Assembly (NCBI GenBank): GCA_039815415.1
Contig: JBCBZH010000029.1
Coordinates: 1 to 24,622 of the forward strand
Source: JBCBZH01 sp039815415
GTDB lineage: Bacteria > Bacteroidota > Rhodothermia > Rhodothermales > Rubricoccaceae
Direction: 5' to 3'
DNA length: 24,622 nucleotides
Shown: positions 21,676-24,622 of the stretch, piece after piece
How the letters are laid out: each line of letters begins with the position of its first letter
Position numbering within the stretch: position 1 is the stretch's first letter
Notes under the pieces: generated by a model
The model's input: the letters and a program-made list of their open reading frames with translations, nothing else
The model's database searches: none
What the model was told of the DNA's origin: nothing
Made by a program: the position numbers and the translations under genes

Positions 21676-22505
21676 GCGTGGTGGGGCGAACGGGTGTCCT
21701 GCGTGGGATATGGAGCTCGGCGCAGCAGCCGTGTCACGTCGACGAGGTCACGGCGGCGATAGTGGGCGCGCCCCGACGGCGCGACGCTCGAACGTGAGCG
21801 CCGTGTCTGAGTGAGCGCGCCGGTGCGGAGTCCGGCGAAGTACGCGAAGTGCAGCATGGCGATGGCCTCGCCGTCGATCATGAATGGAGTGCCGTCGGCG
21901 TAGCGCATCTGCCCGACGTGGCCCATGGTGTCGCCAGCTCGAACTGTGTTGCCCTTGGTCAGGTGGGCTGTGCAGTCCACCTCGCCGTAGCGGGCGATTC
22001 CGCCGCCCTCGTGCTCGATCTCGACGGCGCAGGTGTCGAGGTAGAAATCCGCGACGCGAATGACGGTGCCAGGCTCAATGGCGTAGATGGGTCGCCCGAC
22101 CCGCGTCCAGTGGTCGGTGCCTGCGTGAGCCCGGTACCGGCCCCGACGCGCGTTGAAGGTGCGCATCGAGCCGTCGGTGTAGGAGCGGTCCGCGGGGCCG
22201 TCGAAGGGGTATATCCATTCGAGCGCACGGTCGGCAATCGCAGCGTGGCGGTTGGCCGCGCGCTCGGTGAACCCACCAGGGTCGATGCGCCCGTCGAGCT
22301 GGCGGCCGCCATTGACGAGGCGCTGAAGGTTCTCGATCGAGGCCCGCACCATGCCGCCCGCAACGCCGTCTACCCGGCCCGGATGCACGGACGGCTTACC
22401 CCAGGCGTCAGCGTAGCTCTGGGCAAACGTCTGGTAGGCGACAACATCGTCCTCGCGGTTGGGGGCACCGCGACCAACTGGATCAGCAAGCGAAAGAGTG
22501 GACAT
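21672..22505 (-). CDS. M23-like endolysin with N-terminal binding domain and altered HxH
   Basis: ATG 22505 gives 277 residues; a longer start at 22541 would lie inside the terminator stem. Residues 8-78 (VGRGAPNREDDVVAYQTFAQ to NGGRQLDGRIDPGG) are like peptidoglycan-binding leads of phage lysins. The M23/LytM core follows: HAGTD (H127, D131), GRPIYAIEPGTVIRVAD, H181 in AHLTKGNTVRAGDTMGHVGQ, and finally MLHFAYF. M23 enzymes cut peptide cross-bridges of peptidoglycan and normally have HxH there; here it is M217-L-H219, so one catalytic His is missing. Reduced activity or a structural role is possible. It is the first gene of the leftward late operon. Confidence 0.65.
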   Translation of the reverse strand: MSTLSLADPVGRGAPNREDDVVAYQTFAQSYADAWGKPSVHPGRVDGVAGGMVRASIENLQRLVNGGRQLDGRIDPGGFTERAANRHAAIADRALEWIYPFDGPADRSYTDGSMRTFNARRGRYRAHAGTDHWTRVGRPIYAIEPGTVIRVADFYLDTCAVEIEHEGGGIARYGEVDCTAHLTKGNTVRAGDTMGHVGQMRYADGTPFMIDGEAIAMLHFAYFAGLRTGALTQTRRSRSSVAPSGRAHYRRRDLVDVTRLLRRAPYPTQDTRSPHHA

Positions 22506-22506
22506 G

Positions 22507-22546
22507 AAAAAAGGCCGGCACCCTCCATGTCTGGAAGGCACCGGCC
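22507..22546 (-). terminator. Strong intrinsic terminator directly before the lysin start codon
   Basis: On the minus strand a 14-bp stem (arms 22533-22546 and 22513-22526, three of the pairs wobble) with loop AGACAT is followed by six T (22512-22507). The ATG of the lysin begins at 22505. The 3' arm contains GGAGGG, the only Shine-Dalgarno-like sequence available. A terminator just before the first gene of an operon suggests attenuation or antitermination. Confidence 0.7.
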
Positions 22547-22567
22547 GAGGGCAGGTGGGTCTACCCG

Positions 22568-22585
22568 CCCGGATGTATCTCCGGG
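22568..22585 (-). promoter_or_regulatory. Hairpin in the structured leader of the lysis operon
   Basis: CCCGGA (22568-22573) pairs with TCCGGG (22580-22585) around a 6-nt loop. With GGGT-CT-ACCC just before it and the terminator after it, about 100 nt of leader (22507-22610) is highly foldable. No known riboswitch class was recognised. Confidence 0.35.
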
Positions 22586-22637
22586 TCTCCGCCGAGGGCG
22601 GGGGCTCGCACGCAATGTAGGGCCTGCTCCAAGCCGA

Positions 22638-22740
22638 TCAAGTCCGATTCCGGATCCTAGGTCCCGTGGCGACCTTCCGGGCGACGATGCGGGGGCGCCG
22701 ATCTGCTGTCAGCTCGAGAGTCACCTCGTACCCATCACCC
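22638..22740 (-). pseudogene. 3' remnant of a gene related to the 23345-23593 remnant
   Basis: On the minus strand the frame ending at TGA 22640-22638 encodes RGDGYEVTLELTADRRPR, IVARKVATG, then PRIRNRT. It aligns with RGDVRDVTLEMAADGRPI, LVARRVVKG in the remnant at 23345-23593. The frame has no start codon, and upstream of about 22740 similarity stops where the papain-like gene's promoter begins. It is a truncated copy of an unidentified host family. Confidence 0.45.
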
Positions 22741-22761
22741 CGCCAGCACGAACACCTGGGG

Positions 22762-22790
22762 TTGCGACAGGTTGCAGACTGCCGTAGATA
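22762..22790 (+). promoter_or_regulatory. Promoter candidate for the papain-like gene
   Basis: TTGCGA (22762-22767), a 17-nt spacer, then TAGATA (22785-22790). The ATG at 22820 follows 30 nt after the -10 element. Sigma-70-like, by eye only; it also argues against the upstream TTG start at 22772. Confidence 0.4.
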
Positions 22791-22819
22791 GAAACCTTAG
22801 TGGCTACTCCTGCGCTAGC

Positions 22820-23338
22820 ATGATTCAAGGTTGGAACCTCACCCAGATCCTCCCGGTGGGGACGAGCGCGAACACCTTCAGGCTCCCGACCAACTGCTAC
22901 TTCTGCACGGCGGCTGCGCTCCAAAGCATGGATTGCAACACGCTCTCGCGCGAGCGGGATCTCATGCAGTACGACACAGGCGACTTCGATGAGTTCAAGG
23001 AGCTGTTCCCGTACCCGATCTCGCATCGAGTCTTTACCCAAGTGTCTGATGCTCGGCAGTTCCTGATGGGCAACCTGCCGAAGCACAACGCAGTTGCGCT
23101 CTCGTATCTGAGGAGCACGGGCAGCGGCCACTCGATCGTTGTTTTTCGCACTCACATGAGTGTCGTGGAAACACAAGGCCCAGGTGGGCCGGGTGTGGCC
23201 GTCTACGACAATGGAGGTTCGCTCCGTCACATCGACTATCAGAAGGAGAACCCACAGCCGGAAGACGGACTCATCCCCGAGAATGATCTGATCTACAACT
23301 CCTCGATCGTCCGCCTGGGAGTCTTCTGGCGGACATGA
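22820..23338 (+). CDS. Papain-like cysteine protease / deamidase-fold protein
   Basis: ATG 22820 gives 172 residues. The order of motifs matches papain-like folds of toxin and bacterial effector families: Cys nucleophile in TNCYFCTAAAL (C26 or C29), then His in STGSGHSIVVFR (H104), then Asp/Asn in VAVYDNGGS (D130, N131). Members cut peptides or deamidate glutamine in target proteins. Spacing and the 'NC-x-x-C' start resemble the papain-fold toxin domains of polymorphic toxins. No signal peptide, repeats or secretion lead are present, so it is a stand-alone domain. It is the only rightward gene here, has its own promoter candidate, and sits between two remnants of another family. Immunity gene not seen. 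Confidence 0.5.
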   Translation: MIQGWNLTQILPVGTSANTFRLPTNCYFCTAAALQSMDCNTLSRERDLMQYDTGDFDEFKELFPYPISHRVFTQVSDARQFLMGNLPKHNAVALSYLRSTGSGHSIVVFRTHMSVVETQGPGGPGVAVYDNGGSLRHIDYQKENPQPEDGLIPENDLIYNSSIVRLGVFWRT

Positions 23339-23344
23339 CTCGAC

Positions 23345-23593
23345 TCATTTCACGGACGCTCGGGTGTCGTGGCGCCGAAGCCTGGCGCCTTTGACAACTC
23401 GTCGCGCAACAAGGATTGGACGGCCATCGGCTGCCATCTCAAGTGTGACGTCGCGCACGTCGCCTCGCGCCAGCCCGACTGAGCTGGTGAGCAGCTCCCG
23501 GATGAGGTCCTCTCCGAGAGCTGCGGCGGAGGCTTCTGCGAGCTGGGAGATGGACAGGGGACCGGCTTGCGGTTTAGGAAACCTCAGCCTACA
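23345..23593 (-). pseudogene. 5'-truncated gene remnant
   Basis: Between the stop at 23594-23596 and TGA 23347-23345 the minus frame is open for 82 codons but has no usable upstream start. It encodes LSISQLAEASAAALGEDLIR, ELLTSSVGLARGDVRDVTLE, MAADGRPILVARRVVKGARL. Codon third positions are GC-rich as in real genes of this genome. Its end matches the remnant at 22638-22740. I do not recognise the family; an alternative is a gene with a non-standard start. Confidence 0.45.
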
Positions 23594-23635
23594 TCATTCG
23601 CCAGCGCGATGCTGTGAACGTTGAGGGCTCCGAGC

Positions 23636-24622
23636 CTAGCTTTTCTTACCAAAGGACTTAGTCACAGCGATGCGGAGTATGGGGCGTATCGAGGATTGAC
23701 CGAATGGCGCCACCGTCTCTGCGCGAATATCTACCAGTTTAGGAATCTGAAAACCGACCACTGCCCTCCAAAAAAGTCTACGGGAGCCATCAGAAGTGCC
23801 CTCGATGGCTGGCGATTCCTCACTAGGTCCCCCATCCTCTGTCGGAGTGGTCCTGAACCTAATTGTGCCGAATGGTACTTCTCGAGCTTGGTATCCAGCG
23901 CCAGCATAGAACGACGATGTCGAATCCCGCACAAAGCGGAGTCTAAAGCCACTTCCAAATGATGTTAGTGGCACAGGTGTGCTGGCAGCATCGAGAGCCG
24001 CATCTATCCCAGCCTGTGTGAACGTTCGTTCGGCAAGAGTCCTTCCAGTCTCGTCAGTGACGAGTAGAGGTCCCGGTAATGAGCGTCGGGGCAGAGATTG
24101 ATATTCTATCTCGTATGAAGCAAAGAGGGCCCACTGAATCGGTCGACCTGACTCGTTGAACACGAAATCTGCCTGAAAGCCTAGGGCGATCTGATCTGCC
24201 CGTGTAAGAAATCCATCTACGCTAGTTGGAATCTCATTGTCATTGTCTACAGTTGAGTCAGTGACAGCGAAACTTTGATCTGTGGCGAAATGGAGCCGAG
24301 TCGATAGGAATACTTCGGGCAGTCGGGACTTTTTGGGGAGTGCTCGCACCCGGTGGGTGCCCGTGATGTCGAGGATGAAACCGCTTTCACTCAGAAAGGA
24401 AAGAGCCGGATCGTTAGAGGCACCAAAGTCCAGAAGCGCGCCTACTCCTGCCGTGTACCGTGGTGAGTTCTTCTTCTTTCTAGCCGAGAACGCAAGCGTC
24501 TTGCCTCCTATCGGGATGGCACGGAGTGTACTACTTGTTGCCAGCTTAGAAGCGGGTTGAGTTGGTTTCGGAGAGGAGGCGGTTAACACACTGTCGAACT
24601 CCGCATTGATGTGCTCAACAAC
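23636..24622 (-). CDS. Beta-barrel-type outer-membrane protein, 5' end beyond the window
   Basis: The frame stays open to the right edge (residues VVEHINAEFDSV precede the first candidate GTG at 24589), so the gene continues outside. At least 317 residues are visible, ending at TAG 23638-23636. Many alternating-hydrophobic strands suggest an outer-membrane or periplasmic barrel: YTAGVGALLDFGA, ADQIALGFQADFVF, IQWALFASYEIEYQ, GSGFRLRFVRDSTSSFYAGAG, IRPILRIAVTKSF. A Lys/Arg/Asn-rich lead precedes the barrel. GC is lower than in the phage genes, as for the other barrel gene at 11430. No partner gene can be named. Confidence 0.5.
   Translation of the reverse strand, partial: VVEHINAEFDSVLTASSPKPTQPASKLATSSTLRAIPIGGKTLAFSARKKKNSPRYTAGVGALLDFGASNDPALSFLSESGFILDITGTHRVRALPKKSRLPEVFLSTRLHFATDQSFAVTDSTVDNDNEIPTSVDGFLTRADQIALGFQADFVFNESGRPIQWALFASYEIEYQSLPRRSLPGPLLVTDETGRTLAERTFTQAGIDAALDAASTPVPLTSFGSGFRLRFVRDSTSSFYAGAGYQAREVPFGTIRFRTTPTEDGGPSEESPAIEGTSDGSRRLFWRAVVGFQIPKLVDIRAETVAPFGQSSIRPILRIAVTKSFGKKS

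Larger units (their letters stand above)
2142..22304. repeat. Dispersed AGCTGGCG motif, 31 copies
   Basis: Plus-strand copies start at 2142, 5665, 6110, 7518, 7746, 7914, 8684, 10103, 11309, 13839, 14097, 16248, 17146, 19493, 20876 and 22297. Minus-strand copies (read CGCCAGCT) start at 5154, 7037, 7058, 8717, 11367, 12927, 13097, 13751, 15641, 16824, 16929, 19456, 19999, 20377 and 21932. Twenty-six of 31 extend to GAGCTGGCG. Base composition alone predicts about two. Copies occur in coding and intergenic DNA and in several frames; none lies in 11430-12620 or after 22304. Confidence 0.7.
3780..22505 (-). mobile_element. Partial tailed-phage late region (lysis, fibres, terminase, head, neck, tail tube)
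   Basis: All genes run leftward with overlaps or gaps of a few bases, except for larger structured gaps around the head genes. HK97-type terminase, portal, ClpP-like protease and major capsid are recognisable, followed by neck and tail-tube genes in standard order. Lysis genes precede the terminase, as in lambdoid phages. A tape-measure gene, baseplate genes, integrase, repressor and replication genes are all missing from the window. The left boundary is set by the abutting stop codons at 3779/3780 and the right boundary by the first lysis gene. No attachment-site repeat was found at either end. Confidence 0.7.

Noticed and set aside
2142..22304. AGCTGGCG as a Chi- or KOPS-like polarised site
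   Set aside because: It resembles E. coli Chi (GCTGGTGG), but copies are 16 to 15 on the two strands; polarised motifs would favour one strand. Kept as an unexplained motif instead.
23364..23962. Plus-strand frames right of the papain-like gene
   Set aside because: They are antisense to the remnant at 23345-23593 and the barrel gene at 23636, which show better coding character.
1..24622. tRNA, rRNA or CRISPR
   Set aside because: No cloverleaf with matching anticodon arm, rRNA-like stretch or regularly spaced direct repeats were found by reading.

Overview
The window is GC-rich DNA from a Gram-negative bacterium: several proteins have Sec signal peptides and two look like outer-membrane beta-barrels. 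Shine-Dalgarno sequences are mostly weak or absent and GTG starts are common, which would suit a Bacteroidota/Rhodothermota-type host. The taxonomic guess is inference only. I see no rRNA, tRNA or CRISPR array.

Region 1 (1-3779) is accessory DNA of visibly lower GC. Two leftward genes, a TIR/deoxyribosyltransferase-like sensor protein (931-2007) and a phytanoyl-CoA dioxygenase-like enzyme (157-927), form a tight pair. They are bracketed by two copies of a tiny rightward gene whose peptides end in the same Gly-rich tail; only the 3' end of the left copy is in the window. Two coupled rightward genes of unknown function follow (2464-3779). The second abuts the phage block stop codon to stop codon.

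Region 2 (3780-22505) is an 18.7-kb tailed-phage late region, all on the minus strand and read right to left. Its order is M23-like lysin, small membrane protein, holin/beta-helix fusion, fibre-like genes, membrane-anchored coiled-coil protein, small and large terminase, portal, a small protein, an outer-membrane barrel 'moron', ClpP-like prohead protease, HK97-type major capsid, accessory head protein, HeH-type protein, connector and neck proteins, tail tube, tail-assembly protein, and a second copy of the small protein. Lysis genes before terminase is a lambdoid layout. The block stops where a tape-measure and baseplate genes should begin, and no integrase, repressor or replication gene is in the window. 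It is therefore a partial, possibly domesticated, prophage.

Region 3 (22506-24622) holds a structured leader with a strong intrinsic terminator directly before the first lysis gene. It also has a rightward papain-like cysteine-protease/toxin-fold gene with its own promoter candidate, two 3' remnants of one gene family flanking it, and the end of a beta-barrel gene that runs off the right edge.

The most unusual signal is at DNA level. The 8-mer AGCTGGCG (mostly as GAGCTGGCG) occurs 31 times, 16 on one strand and 15 on the other, in several reading frames. Thirty copies lie in the phage block. It is absent from the lower-GC cargo genes, and one inverted pair forms a terminator-like hairpin, as uptake-sequence pairs do in Haemophilus and Neisseria.
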